NCBI GenBank assembly: GCA_001689515.1
Contig: LUJR01000018.1
Span: 3,403-18,776, forward strand
Source of the DNA: Bacteroidales bacterium M7
GTDB taxonomy: Bacteria > Bacteroidota > Bacteroidia > Bacteroidales > Muribaculaceae
Direction: 5' to 3'
DNA: 15,374 bases
A program made the position numbers and the translations under genes. The notes under the pieces were generated by a model. The model was not told where the DNA came from. It saw only the letters and a list, made by a program, of their open reading frames with translations, and did no database searches. Positions 1-7,607 of this stretch are shown here, one piece after another; position 1 is the stretch's first letter, and every line of letters starts with the position of its first letter.

Positions 1-7
1 AATTCTC

Positions 8-84
8 AATGAGTTAGCGGTCTTTCTTTTACCCACACTCCTAAGAGTCACCGCAAAAGCCTCCTTAGCGATACCTAACTCATT
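8..84. repeat. Nested inverted repeat, possible structured RNA or repeat element
   Basis: A perfect 10-bp inverted repeat, AATGAGTTAG (8-17) and CTAACTCATT (75-84), encloses a second stem, GCGGT (17-21) with ACCGC (50-54). Inside that is a small ACTC-CTAA-GAGT hairpin. This nesting looks like a folded RNA or a mobile repeat rather than random sequence. The region is also open in reading frames on both strands to the left edge of the window, so the tail of a coding region cannot be excluded. It lies about 45 bases upstream of the nuclease gene start at 131. The function is unknown. Confidence 0.4.
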
Positions 85-130
85 AAAACTAATTATTAAA
101 TTGCATTCAATAAATGGACGGAAAATCAAA

Positions 131-742
131 ATGGGTTTTCTACGTGAAACTCACGAAAAAGCCCTTAAAGAAGGTATTGATGAACAGACTAAGCTTCACA
201 GAACGGGCTTAGACAAGTATTTAGCCGTAATCTTCCCTGATGTACACGATTGGGTTCACGATAAAAGCATCGGTATTATCAATGATAAAAAATATTCATA
301 TCGACCAGATTATCGTAGCGAGAAATTGAAACTTATAATAGAGTTTGATGGTACGTTACATTACCGCAACCCTAAGAATATTCTTACAGATGCCGAACGA
401 ACGAAATTGTATCATTCAGCCGGTTATAAAGTGGTCCGGATCCCATATTTCATCCAGCTTACAAATGAAGTAGTGAGAATTATGTTCGGTATAGATATTG
501 AAGAACCTCTATTCGATAGCACAATCCCATCCATGTCGATCTTCTGGGAAAATACCCCTGCATTTATGTGCAGTTTGGGCATCAGTCGCATGGCAAAAGA
601 ATTAATTAGATATCCCGAACAGATGATGGTCAATATGAATGCGCTGAAGAACGATTCCCTTCAAGAAAATGGCATCTATTTGTCTGGTTACAACCTGCTG
701 CTAGACGCGATGAAGAGACTGCCCAATAATCCAGTCAACTAA
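131..742 (+). CDS. DUF559/Vsr-like PD-(D/E)XK endonuclease-fold protein
   Basis: This 203-residue protein carries a central restriction-endonuclease-like core. D60 lies in a RPDYR turn, followed by a beta strand ending LIIEFDG (E71, D73) and H77. Further along come a D..R helix (D87, R90) and the strand GYKVVRIPY (99-106). That order (PD, then IExDG..H, then D.eR, then G..V.R) is the pattern of DUF559 and Vsr-type single-domain nucleases. The N-terminal 55 residues and the C-terminal 90 residues show no family I recognise and may handle target recognition. I chose ATG 131, preceded by GGACGG at a plausible ribosome-binding distance, over an in-frame TTG at 101. The frame is open to the left edge, so a longer protein is possible. 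The gene is visibly AT-richer than its neighbours and has no methylase or partner in view, which suggests horizontal acquisition. The nuclease fold is well supported by motif; the biological role is unknown. Confidence 0.7.
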   Translation: MGFLRETHEKALKEGIDEQTKLHRTGLDKYLAVIFPDVHDWVHDKSIGIINDKKYSYRPDYRSEKLKLIIEFDGTLHYRNPKNILTDAERTKLYHSAGYKVVRIPYFIQLTNEVVRIMFGIDIEEPLFDSTIPSMSIFWENTPAFMCSLGISRMAKELIRYPEQMMVNMNALKNDSLQENGIYLSGYNLLLDAMKRLPNNPVN

Positions 743-775
743 GTTCGAGCGTCTGGTTGTTGTAAACCTCAATGA

Positions 776-810
776 TTGGTGCTGGGTGGGGGTGTTGCGT
801 TAAATATTTG
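776..810 (+). promoter_or_regulatory. Possible promoter for cls
   Basis: TTGG at 776-779 is followed after 21 bases by TAAATATTTG (801-810), about 40 bases before the cls start. This resembles the Bacteroidota -33 TTTG / -7 TAnnTTTG layout, but the -7 element has two extra bases, so the match is weak. The rest of the 108-base gap is G-rich, with four runs of three to five G between 784 and 822. Confidence 0.25.
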
Positions 811-850
811 GGAGTGCGGGGGATTTTGACTAACTTACGGTGTCAAAAGT

Positions 851-2299
851 ATGTATTCTCTGTTAGACAATCTCGGATACGGCTGGGTGTACTGGGTGCT
901 CATGGTGGCGTATGCCTTCACGATACTCGGTATAATCGTCATTGTGCTGTCGGAAAACCGCAATCCGGTCAAGTCGCTTGCTTGGATCACGGTGCTGCTG
1001 CTGTTTCCTGGCGGCGGTGCGATACTTTACATGTTTTTCGGCCGCAGCATCAAGAACACCCACATACTCTCGCGTCGCAATAAGAAGCGTCTGCGCGGTC
1101 TTCAGCTCGGCAGCGAGGTCATCAACATCCCCAAGGACCTGTCGTCAGAAAACCGCCGTCAGGTACAGCTCGCCCGCTCGCTCTCCGGTGCGGGATTCTA
1201 CGAGGGCAACTCGGTGGAGGTCTTCGTCAATGCCAACGACAAGCTCAACGCCCTTGAGGAGGATCTGCGCAACGCCAAGCAATATATCCACCTCCAATAT
1301 TACATCTTCGAAAACGACACGTCCGGGCAACGCATAGCCGACATCCTGATGGCTAAAGCCCGTGAGGGGGTGAAGGTGCGTGTCATCTATGACCATGTAG
1401 GTTCGTTTCACGTGGCAAGCAACTTCTTCAAGCGCATGCGTAGTGCGGGAGTGGAGATATACCCGTTTTTCCGCGTGGCATTCCCGTTCTTCGGGTCTAA
1501 AATCAATTGGCGCAACCACCGCAAACTCGTCATCATCGACGGCGAAATCGGCTATGTTGGCGGCATGAACATCGCCGACCGCTACCGCGACGGAGGTCGC
1601 AGATTCGCCTCTTGGCGCGACACGCATCTGCGCGTGTCAGGAGCCGTAGTTGCTGCCCTGCAATACAGTTTCGCCACCGACTGGGCGTTTATCGGCAAGG
1701 GTCTGCTCACCGAGAGCGCAGGCATCAGTTCGCCACATGTTCACGGCATCCGCTGTGATGCCCACCTGACTACCTCTGGACCTACCGACCAGTGGTGCAA
1801 CATCGAGCTGCTGTTTCTCAAAGCCATCGGCAATGCCAAGAAGCGCATCTATATCCAAACACCTTATTTCCTGCCCACAGAGAGCCTTCTGCGAGCCCTA
1901 CAGACTGCCGCGCTGTCACGTGTGGATGTCCGCGTAATGGTGCCGCGACACAGCGACTCCACGATGCTCACAGCGGCTTCCAACAGCTATATATCGGAGT
2001 GTCTCACCGCCGGCATCAAAATCTACTTCTATGACGCAGGGATGCTCCACAGCAAGATGGTGCTCGTAGACGATGATTTTTGCAGTATCGGTTCTACAAA
2101 CTTCGATTTCCGCAGCTTCGAACACAATTTCGAGAGCAACCTCTTCATCTACACTCCGGAGTTTAACGAAAAGATGCGCCACATATTCCACTCCGACATG
2201 GAAAAATGCGAGCAGATACGGCTGCCCAAGTGGCGCCGCCGCCCACTACCGCGCAAAGCCTTAGAAAGCATAGTGCGGCTGCTCTCGCCGATACTATAA
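851..2299 (+). CDS. cls: Cardiolipin synthase (phospholipase D family)
   Basis: This 482-residue inner-membrane enzyme is predicted to condense phosphatidylglycerol with another phospholipid to form cardiolipin. Two N-terminal membrane segments (about residues 11-34 and 43-63) are followed by two phospholipase-D domains. Each has an intact HxKxxxxD motif: H223/K225/D230 with downstream GGMN, and H400/K402/D407 with downstream GSTNFD. Length and order match bacterial ClsA-type synthases (about 480 residues), and the C-terminus ends RLLSPIL as is usual for the family. It is therefore complete despite the transposase gene that overlaps its stop codon. ATG 851 is used because it gives the normal short N-terminus before the first membrane span. 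It is the first gene of a two-gene arrangement with the RAYT gene, joined by TAATG. Confidence 0.95.
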   Translation: MYSLLDNLGYGWVYWVLMVAYAFTILGIIVIVLSENRNPVKSLAWITVLLLFPGGGAILYMFFGRSIKNTHILSRRNKKRLRGLQLGSEVINIPKDLSSENRRQVQLARSLSGAGFYEGNSVEVFVNANDKLNALEEDLRNAKQYIHLQYYIFENDTSGQRIADILMAKAREGVKVRVIYDHVGSFHVASNFFKRMRSAGVEIYPFFRVAFPFFGSKINWRNHRKLVIIDGEIGYVGGMNIADRYRDGGRRFASWRDTHLRVSGAVVAALQYSFATDWAFIGKGLLTESAGISSPHVHGIRCDAHLTTSGPTDQWCNIELLFLKAIGNAKKRIYIQTPYFLPTESLLRALQTAALSRVDVRVMVPRHSDSTMLTAASNSYISECLTAGIKIYFYDAGMLHSKMVLVDDDFCSIGSTNFDFRSFEHNFESNLFIYTPEFNEKMRHIFHSDMEKCEQIRLPKWRRRPLPRKALESIVRLLSPIL

Positions 2300-2853
2300 T
2301 GCAACGCTTCAACCATCGGAAAACTCCACGTGCCTCCTGGATTGCATACAATGAAGGGATGTATTTTGTCACAGTGTGCACAAAGAATAAGAAGCACCAG
2401 TTTGGATGGATAGCTAACGGAGAGATGCATCTAACGGAAATTGGCAAAATCCTTAACTCCGAATTAGCTAATCCAAAAGCACATCACCCACATATAACGA
2501 TTCCTCTATTTGTGGTAATGCCAAATCATTTTCATGCAATTATCATAGTGGAAACTCCTGTAAATATAAACCAGAGAAACGTACCCGAGGTTGCAAACGA
2601 CCGATACCTCCCTCAATATATTGAGGCAAGCCAACACGTACCAGCGAGAGGAAGAAACAATCCGTTATTATCCACATACGTTGGTTCTTTAAAATCAGCG
2701 ATTACAAAAAGAGCACGAAAGATAACATCGGATTTTGCATGGCAACAGCGTTACCATGACCATATGATAACCAACAATTACGAATGCAATCAAATTTCCG
2801 AATATATCACAAACAATGTGATAAGATGGGATTTAGACCGTTATAACTGCTAG
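2299..2853 (+). CDS. REP-associated tyrosine transposase (RAYT, IS200-like Y1)
   Basis: This 184-residue protein belongs to the Y1/HUH family that nicks single-stranded DNA at REP hairpins. The sequence shows the RAYT signature MYFVTVCTKN (21-30), the HUH metal motif MPNHFH (74-79, H77 and H79), the stretch GSLKSAITKRAR (129-140), and FAWQQRYHDHMI (146-157). Y152 is the probable catalytic tyrosine. The tail ISEYITNN..RW (166-177) is typical of the family. I chose ATG 2299, which overlaps the cls stop as TAATG. An in-frame upstream ATG at 2206 only adds a read-through of the cls coding region. Codon usage is AT-richer than in cls, consistent with acquisition. A REPIN begins 15 bases after its stop codon and starts with GTAG, the tetranucleotide expected for RAYT-recognised REPs. 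All core motifs look intact, so it may be active. RAYTs usually mobilise REPs rather than themselves. Confidence 0.93.
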   Translation: MQRFNHRKTPRASWIAYNEGMYFVTVCTKNKKHQFGWIANGEMHLTEIGKILNSELANPKAHHPHITIPLFVVMPNHFHAIIIVETPVNINQRNVPEVANDRYLPQYIEASQHVPARGRNNPLLSTYVGSLKSAITKRARKITSDFAWQQRYHDHMITNNYECNQISEYITNNVIRWDLDRYNC

Positions 2854-2868
2854 CTTTCCTATCTTATG

Positions 2869-2946
2869 GTAGGGACGCGGCGTGCCGCGTCACCAAACAC
2901 AAATACACACCGTCTGGTATGATGACGCGGCACGCCGCGTCCCTAC
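2869..2946. repeat. REPIN (inverted REP pair) next to the RAYT gene
   Basis: Two 24-base REP units form a perfect inverted repeat (2869-2892 and 2923-2946) around a 30-base spacer. Each unit begins GTAG read from its outer end. Each contains its own hairpin, for example GACGCGGC (2874-2881) with GCCGCGTC (2884-2891). GTAG plus hairpin is the known layout of RAYT substrates, and two inverted REPs constitute a REPIN. It lies between the convergent ends of the RAYT gene (2853) and rsmD (2964), so it may also act as a two-way transcription barrier or protect mRNA ends. A diverged copy lies at 9301-9376. Confidence 0.92.
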
Positions 2947-2963
2947 GATTAAATAGATACGTC

Positions 2964-3503
2964 TTATTTCTTGCGGAAAATGGTGAAATTGACTGAGCCG
3001 TAGGCGCGGTGGCTGTCAAATTCGGGATAGTCGGAGTAGTCGTGGTCTCGGCTGTGTTCGAGTATGAAGAGAGAGTCAGAGCCCATCAGCTTGCTGTCAA
3101 GCACCATGCGGGCGATATCGCCGAAGCGGGGATGATTATATGGAGGGTCGGCGAATATGAAGTCACGCGGCGATGATGCCGACTCCACAAACCTGAACAC
3201 ATCGCCGGTGACGAGCTGCAAGCGGTCCTCGCAACCGAGTTTCTTAGCCACATCGGCTATGAAACGAGCCTGCACAGACGCTTTCTCTACCGCCGTCACC
3301 ATCGCCGCACCACGCGAGAGCAACTCAAATGTGATGGCTCCCGTCCCGGCAAAGAGGTCCACAGCCTTTATATCCTCTATGTCAATGAGATTTTCAATCA
3401 CATTGAAGATGTTTTCGCGCGCAAAATCAGTAGTGGGTCGCGCGGTGATACGTGTGGGCACGTCAAACCGACGCCGCCCGTACATGCCTCTTATTATTCG
3501 CAT
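2964..3503 (-). CDS. rsmD: 16S rRNA (guanine(966)-N(2))-methyltransferase RsmD
   Basis: This 179-residue S-adenosylmethionine-dependent enzyme methylates N2 of G966 in 16S rRNA (E. coli numbering) on the small ribosomal subunit. The N-terminus MRIIRGMYGRRRF and the RPTTDFARENIFN segment (22-34) are typical RsmD features. The SAM-binding motif is DLFAGTGAITFE (49-60) and the catalytic DPPY is at 119-122. Length is normal. The start ATG lies inside the end of the DUF3822 gene (10-base overlap), which points to translational coupling. It is the last gene of the minus-strand block, and its stop is followed after 17 bases by the REPIN. Confidence 0.95.
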   Translation of the reverse strand: MRIIRGMYGRRRFDVPTRITARPTTDFARENIFNVIENLIDIEDIKAVDLFAGTGAITFELLSRGAAMVTAVEKASVQARFIADVAKKLGCEDRLQLVTGDVFRFVESASSPRDFIFADPPYNHPRFGDIARMVLDSKLMGSDSLFILEHSRDHDYSDYPEFDSHRAYGSVNFTIFRKK

Positions 3504-4297
3504 ATCGGAAGTATCTGTAAGTCAAAATCAGTGTCGGATACCGCCGGATGGCTGACGCTACCCGGGATGATTACTGGCATGACATGGTTAACATATGTGC
3601 GGAGTGTATCCAAGACCTCATTACGTCCGGATGTGATGCCTCCGATAAACATTTCATCATTCATGACATCCATGCCTGACTGCTGGAAAAGAGCCATGAT
3701 GAAGTACGCGGCATCCATCGGCGCTGATATCGGATGGGTGACGGCATGGACGAGACTGCGACGGTCCATCACCACGATATCCACGCTGTCAGCATTGACA
3801 ATGGCATAAAGACGCCGACCATTACCACCGGCGGTGAACCGCGCACCGAAATAGTCTATCAACACGCTCAGCCGGTGCCGTATATCCGCATCAGGGAATG
3901 TGCGGTGCAAAAACGAGACCTCCTCACGCGGCAGCTTCATAGCGAGTTTCGCACCCTCCACCTTGAGGTCGTTGACTATGACCGCATCCCCGTCAACATC
4001 CGCATCAAGTATCCGCACCGCCATATCCTCCGCTGCTGACGGTATCAATGACATGTAGGGTGTGGTAACGATGACAGACACGCGACCGAAATCACTGAGC
4101 AACAAAGGATTGTCATAAACAGTAGCCGTCAGCAGGTCAAGACTCTTGTCTCCCGAGGGATCAAAACGAAATGTACGCACATCCCTCTCCGAACTGTCGG
4201 CGGTGTTATAGAGCAGAGCCGTCAGCCCACAGGCATCAATGCGCAGAGCCATGCGCCACAGGGCGGCATCAGTAAGTCGTGTATTGTCAGGGAGCAT
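3494..4297 (-). CDS. DUF3822 family protein
   Basis: This 267-residue soluble protein has no signal peptide or membrane segment. It resembles the Bacteroidota-specific DUF3822 family, whose members are commonly found directly upstream of rsmD, and that context is the main support here. Visible features are an N-terminal strand-rich region with SVIVTTPYMSLIP near residue 75, a central KLPREEVSFLHRTFPDADIRH segment, and VNADSVDIVVMDRRSL. Its function is not established and I assign none. The ATG at 4297 follows the thyA stop by seven bases, and its last ten bases overlap rsmD. The family call rests on recall of general sequence character plus synteny rather than on catalytic motifs. Confidence 0.75.
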   Translation of the reverse strand: MLPDNTRLTDAALWRMALRIDACGLTALLYNTADSSERDVRTFRFDPSGDKSLDLLTATVYDNPLLLSDFGRVSVIVTTPYMSLIPSAAEDMAVRILDADVDGDAVIVNDLKVEGAKLAMKLPREEVSFLHRTFPDADIRHRLSVLIDYFGARFTAGGNGRRLYAIVNADSVDIVVMDRRSLVHAVTHPISAPMDAAYFIMALFQQSGMDVMNDEMFIGGITSGRNEVLDTLRTYVNHVMPVIIPGSVSHPAVSDTDFDLQILPICE

Positions 4298-4304
4298 CGT
4301 TACT

Positions 4305-5099
4305 TCACACTGCCACAGGGGCTTTTATCGGGGGATACGGATCATAGTCTTCAAGCGTGAAATCCTCATACTTGAAATCAAATATATCCTTGACATCGGG
4401 ATTGATCACCATGCGCGGAAGCCGACGTGGAGTGCGGCTGAGCAGTTCACGTACCTGGTCGAAATGGTTGTGATAGATATGCGTGTCGCCGAGAGTGTGG
4501 ATGAATTCGCCTGGCTGGAGTCCGCACACCTGTGCCATCATCATGGTCAGCAGCGCGTAGCTTGCGATATTGAACGGCACACCGAGAAACGTGTCGGCAC
4601 TTCGCTGATAGAGTTGCAGCGACAGCCGACCGTCTGCCACATAGAACTGGAAGAACGCATGACACGGCGGCAAATTCATATTCTTGATGTCACCGACATT
4701 CCATGCGCTGACTATGATGCGCCGGCTCTCCGGATTGTGCTTTATGGTCTCCACAGCCTCCTTGATCTGGTCGATGAAAGTGCCGTCATAGGCAGGCCAT
4801 GACCGCCACTGGTAGCCGTAGATATGTCCGAGATTGCCATCGGCATCAGCCCACTCGTCCCATATGGTCACCTTGTGGTCATGGAGATACTTGACGTTGG
4901 TGTCACCCTGTAGAAACCACAGCAACTCATAGATGATGCTTTTGAGGTGTACTTTCTTGGTGGTGAGCAACGGGAAGCCCTCAGATAGGTCAAACCTCAT
5001 CTGGTAGCCAAATATGCTGCGTGTGCCTGTGCCCGTGCGGTCACCACGGTCCACGCCTGTCTCCATGATCTTACGGAGCAAATCCTGATATTGTTTCAT
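4305..5099 (-). CDS. thyA: Thymidylate synthase
   Basis: This 264-residue cytosolic enzyme makes dTMP from dUMP using methylenetetrahydrofolate. The length equals that of E. coli ThyA. The catalytic cysteine falls at C146 in LPPCHAFFQFYV, as in E. coli numbering. Other family landmarks are RTGTGTRSIFG (21-31), ELLWFLQGDTN (58-68), QLYQRSADTFLGVPFNIASY and LGDTHIYHNH. An upstream ATG at 5288 would add 63 residues lying wholly in the antiporter gene. ATG 5099 gives the canonical MKQYQDLL start and an ATGA overlap with the antiporter stop. In many Bacteroidales thyA is followed by dihydrofolate reductase (folA); here DUF3822 follows instead and no folA is visible. Confidence 0.97.
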   Translation of the reverse strand: MKQYQDLLRKIMETGVDRGDRTGTGTRSIFGYQMRFDLSEGFPLLTTKKVHLKSIIYELLWFLQGDTNVKYLHDHKVTIWDEWADADGNLGHIYGYQWRSWPAYDGTFIDQIKEAVETIKHNPESRRIIVSAWNVGDIKNMNLPPCHAFFQFYVADGRLSLQLYQRSADTFLGVPFNIASYALLTMMMAQVCGLQPGEFIHTLGDTHIYHNHFDQVRELLSRTPRRLPRMVINPDVKDIFDFKYEDFTLEDYDPYPPIKAPVAV

Positions 5100-6412
5100 G
5101 ACACGGTGTTGGTGGGTCGGTGAAGTCTGCGAGGAAAGAGAAATATAATCGAAAGGCTCACCATGACGGCAAGAGCCCACGGATAGTACAAGTAACGCCA
5201 CGGAGCCAGAGGGGATATGCCGGCAAGTGATGTGGCGAGAAGCGTCTGCGCCCCGTAGGGGATAAGGCATTGCACGATGCACGAGCATGAATCAAGCAGC
5301 GAAGCATTCTTGCGCGGATCCACTCCGTAACGCTCCCCTATCTCACGCGAGATGCCTCCGACGGTGATAATCGCCACAGTGTTGTTGGCTGTGCAGAGGT
5401 TGGTTAGAGCTACTAAAAACGCTATGGCAGTCTGCGCCCCTCTGAGACCGCTTACGTGTCGCATCATGGCGTTGAGCAGATACGTGATGCCTCCGGCTGC
5501 CTTGATGGCACCGAGCATACCGGCGGCAAGCAGGGTGACTATGATAAGGTCGCCCATCGAGTCTATGCCGCTGCCCATATATCCAGCCATAGCTATCATA
5601 TCAGTGCCGTTGAGAAGTCCAACGATGACCGAAGATGCTATGCCGAGCAGAAGCACCACTGTCACATTGATGCCCGACAAGGCTGCTGCAATCACGATCA
5701 GATATGGTATCACGAGCCAAGGATTGGCAGCGTGGATCATCTCCACAGGAGATGTATTATGACCGATGACGGCATAAATGGCAAGCGTCACCAATGCCGC
5801 AGGGACGGCTATCCAGCTGTTGGCTATGAATTTGTCACGCATCTTGCATCCCTGGCTGCGGGTAGCAGCGATGGTGGTATCGGAGATGAATGAGAGATTG
5901 TCGCCGAAAAACGCTCCTCCCATCACCACAGCAGTGTAAAACGGCACACTTGCGCCTGTGATGCCGGCAGTCTCAACCGCCAGAGGCGTAAGAGCCACCA
6001 CCGTACCTACCGAAGTGCCTATGGCAAGCGAAATCAAGCATGAAGCCACAAAAAGCGCCGGGACGATATACTGCACAGGAAACAGCGACAGCGTCAGATT
6101 GACCGTCGCTGTGACAGCCCCCGTCTCCTTAGCTATGGACGCAAACGCCCCGGCGAGTATGAATATCCATATCATATATATGATATTGGAGTGACCGGCA
6201 GCCTTTGAAAACAGTTCTAATCGCTGAGTCAACCCCTTCTGGGGCATCACTGCCACACTCCATACAGCCGCGACCACGAGAGCCACGGCGAGCGGTATCT
6301 TGTAAAAATCTCCGATGATGACAGAAACCGCCACATACAGCAGCAGAAACAGAGCCACCGGCGAAAGCGCCAGCAGCCCCCGGCGGCCTGATATATGCAT
6401 GGCATTGTCCAT
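5096..6412 (-). CDS. nhaC: NhaC family Na+/H+ antiporter
   Basis: This 438-residue polytopic inner-membrane protein has about 10-12 hydrophobic segments along its whole length. It is predicted to exchange Na+ for H+ in pH and sodium homeostasis. NhaC landmarks are SVGTVVALTPLA (134-145) and GGAFFGDNLSFISDTTIAAT (165-184), which contains conserved polar and acidic residues of the transport core. A later ALTNLCTANNTVAII stretch and the region around RKNASLLDSCSCIVQCLIPYGAQ also fit the family. Substrate variants exist in the ion-transporter superfamily (for example malate or amino-acid exchange), so Na+/H+ is the family-level call. The stop codon overlaps the thyA start (ATGA), and its own start is separated from the dehydrogenase stop by one base (TGATATG), so all three are probably cotranscribed. 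Confidence 0.88.
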   Translation of the reverse strand: MDNAMHISGRRGLLALSPVALFLLLYVAVSVIIGDFYKIPLAVALVVAAVWSVAVMPQKGLTQRLELFSKAAGHSNIIYMIWIFILAGAFASIAKETGAVTATVNLTLSLFPVQYIVPALFVASCLISLAIGTSVGTVVALTPLAVETAGITGASVPFYTAVVMGGAFFGDNLSFISDTTIAATRSQGCKMRDKFIANSWIAVPAALVTLAIYAVIGHNTSPVEMIHAANPWLVIPYLIVIAAALSGINVTVVLLLGIASSVIVGLLNGTDMIAMAGYMGSGIDSMGDLIIVTLLAAGMLGAIKAAGGITYLLNAMMRHVSGLRGAQTAIAFLVALTNLCTANNTVAIITVGGISREIGERYGVDPRKNASLLDSCSCIVQCLIPYGAQTLLATSLAGISPLAPWRYLYYPWALAVMVSLSIIFLFPRRLHRPTNTVS

Positions 6413-6413
6413 A

Positions 6414-7583
6414 TCAGAGAGCCAGATTGTATATCTGCTCGGTATCGGCAGCCGACAGGCTATAATAGCCGCCTATCTCTGCCCCTTTGTTTTGATGCAG
6501 TTTCTTGACGAGAGTTGCTATATCAGGCTTCTCTATGCCGAGTTGGGCGAAAGTCACAGGCAGCCCGAGCGAACGGAAGAAGGCACGAAGCAGTTCCACT
6601 GCAAGCAGAGCCGCCTTGCGGTCGTCAGCCTCGGTCACACCGAGCACACGCCGTCCGAGCTGGGCAACCTTAGCAGGGCGGTGCTCCGCCATAAAGGTCA
6701 TCCATGCCGGAATCATCACCGCCAGCCCTGCACCATGAGCCACATGGGTGTAGAGCGCCGAAATCTCATGCTCCATGAAGTGAGATACCCAGTCTTCCAC
6801 ACGACCGGTACCGCAGATGCCGTTGTGGGCGAGAGTCCCGCTCCACATGATATTGGCACGAGCCTGATAGTCATGGGGATCTGTCATCACCTTGGGAGCT
6901 TCGGTCATTATAGCCATCAACACCCCTTCGGCTACGCGGTCGGTAATCTCGACATCTGTCGTAGGAGTGAAATAACGCTCGAATATATGCGCCATCATGT
7001 CGCAGATGCCGCATGCCGTCTGAAACGGAGGCAATGTTTCCGTCAGAGCCGGATTCATCAGCGAGAATACCGGACGGAGGCACTGTGTGCGCAGGCTGAG
7101 CTTGATCATGCCGTCGGTGCGGGTGATGACCGAATTGCCAGATCCCTCGCTGCCAGCAGCAGGGATAGTAAGCACCGTAGCCACCGGGATAGATTTCTCT
7201 GCCGGCATTTTACCGCAAAAGAAGTCCCAGAAATCACCATCATACGGTATGCCTATGGCTATAGCCTTGGCGGTGTCAATTGCCGAGCCTCCGCCCACGG
7301 CTATCAGAGCGTCAATATGTTCACTCCGACCCAATTTGATACCCTCGTAGACAAGCGTATCCGTGGGATTGGGCTGGGCGCCACCAAGCGGCACGATTTC
7401 TATGCCTGCATCGCGGAGAGAGGCGCTAACTGTATCGATGAGTCCGCTACGCACCGCACTGCCCTGTCCGTATACGAGCATGACTTTCTTCCAGCCCTCG
7501 GCGGCAGCCTCTTTACCTGCCTGATGCTCCACTCCGCGTCCGAAGATGTAGCGTGTGGGGGTGCAAAATGTGAAATTTTCCAT
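6414..7583 (-). CDS. Iron-containing alcohol dehydrogenase (BdhA/YqhD-type)
   Basis: This 389-residue cytosolic NAD(P)H-dependent oxidoreductase belongs to the group-III metal-dependent alcohol dehydrogenases. The cofactor-binding segment is ALIAVGGGSAIDTAKAIAIG (92-111), with PAAGSEGSGNSVIT at 141-154. The metal ligands by pattern are D195 and H199 in CGICDMMAHIFERYF, then H268 and H283 in the WVSHFMEHE...HVAHGAGLAV region. This order resembles the butanol dehydrogenase/YqhD branch, which reduces aldehydes to alcohols. The true substrate cannot be read from sequence. Length is normal for the family. The start ATG 7583 gives the expected MENFTF..PT..IFG N-terminus. It lies 24 bases after the stop of the membrane-protein gene and one base before the antiporter gene. 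Confidence 0.93.
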   Translation of the reverse strand: MENFTFCTPTRYIFGRGVEHQAGKEAAAEGWKKVMLVYGQGSAVRSGLIDTVSASLRDAGIEIVPLGGAQPNPTDTLVYEGIKLGRSEHIDALIAVGGGSAIDTAKAIAIGIPYDGDFWDFFCGKMPAEKSIPVATVLTIPAAGSEGSGNSVITRTDGMIKLSLRTQCLRPVFSLMNPALTETLPPFQTACGICDMMAHIFERYFTPTTDVEITDRVAEGVLMAIMTEAPKVMTDPHDYQARANIMWSGTLAHNGICGTGRVEDWVSHFMEHEISALYTHVAHGAGLAVMIPAWMTFMAEHRPAKVAQLGRRVLGVTEADDRKAALLAVELLRAFFRSLGLPVTFAQLGIEKPDIATLVKKLHQNKGAEIGGYYSLSAADTEQIYNLAL

Positions 7584-7607
7584 AGGTATCTGTTTAGCGT
7601 GGTCGTT

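Noticed and set aside
13..79. Integron attC site suggested by GTTAG and CTAAC ends
   Set aside because: Canonical attC runs RYYYAAC first and GTTRRRY last; here the order is reversed, and no integrase or cassette array is visible.
784..822. Possible G-quadruplex upstream of cls
   Set aside because: Four G-runs exist but the central loop is about 17 bases, making a stable structure doubtful.
2206..2298. Longer RAYT start at 2206
   Set aside because: The extra 31 residues are an out-of-frame reading of the conserved cls C-terminus, and family homology begins after the TAATG junction.
5100..5288. N-terminal extension of thymidylate synthase from ATG 5288
   Set aside because: The added residues lie inside the antiporter gene in another frame; ATG 5099 gives the exact canonical length and active-site numbering.
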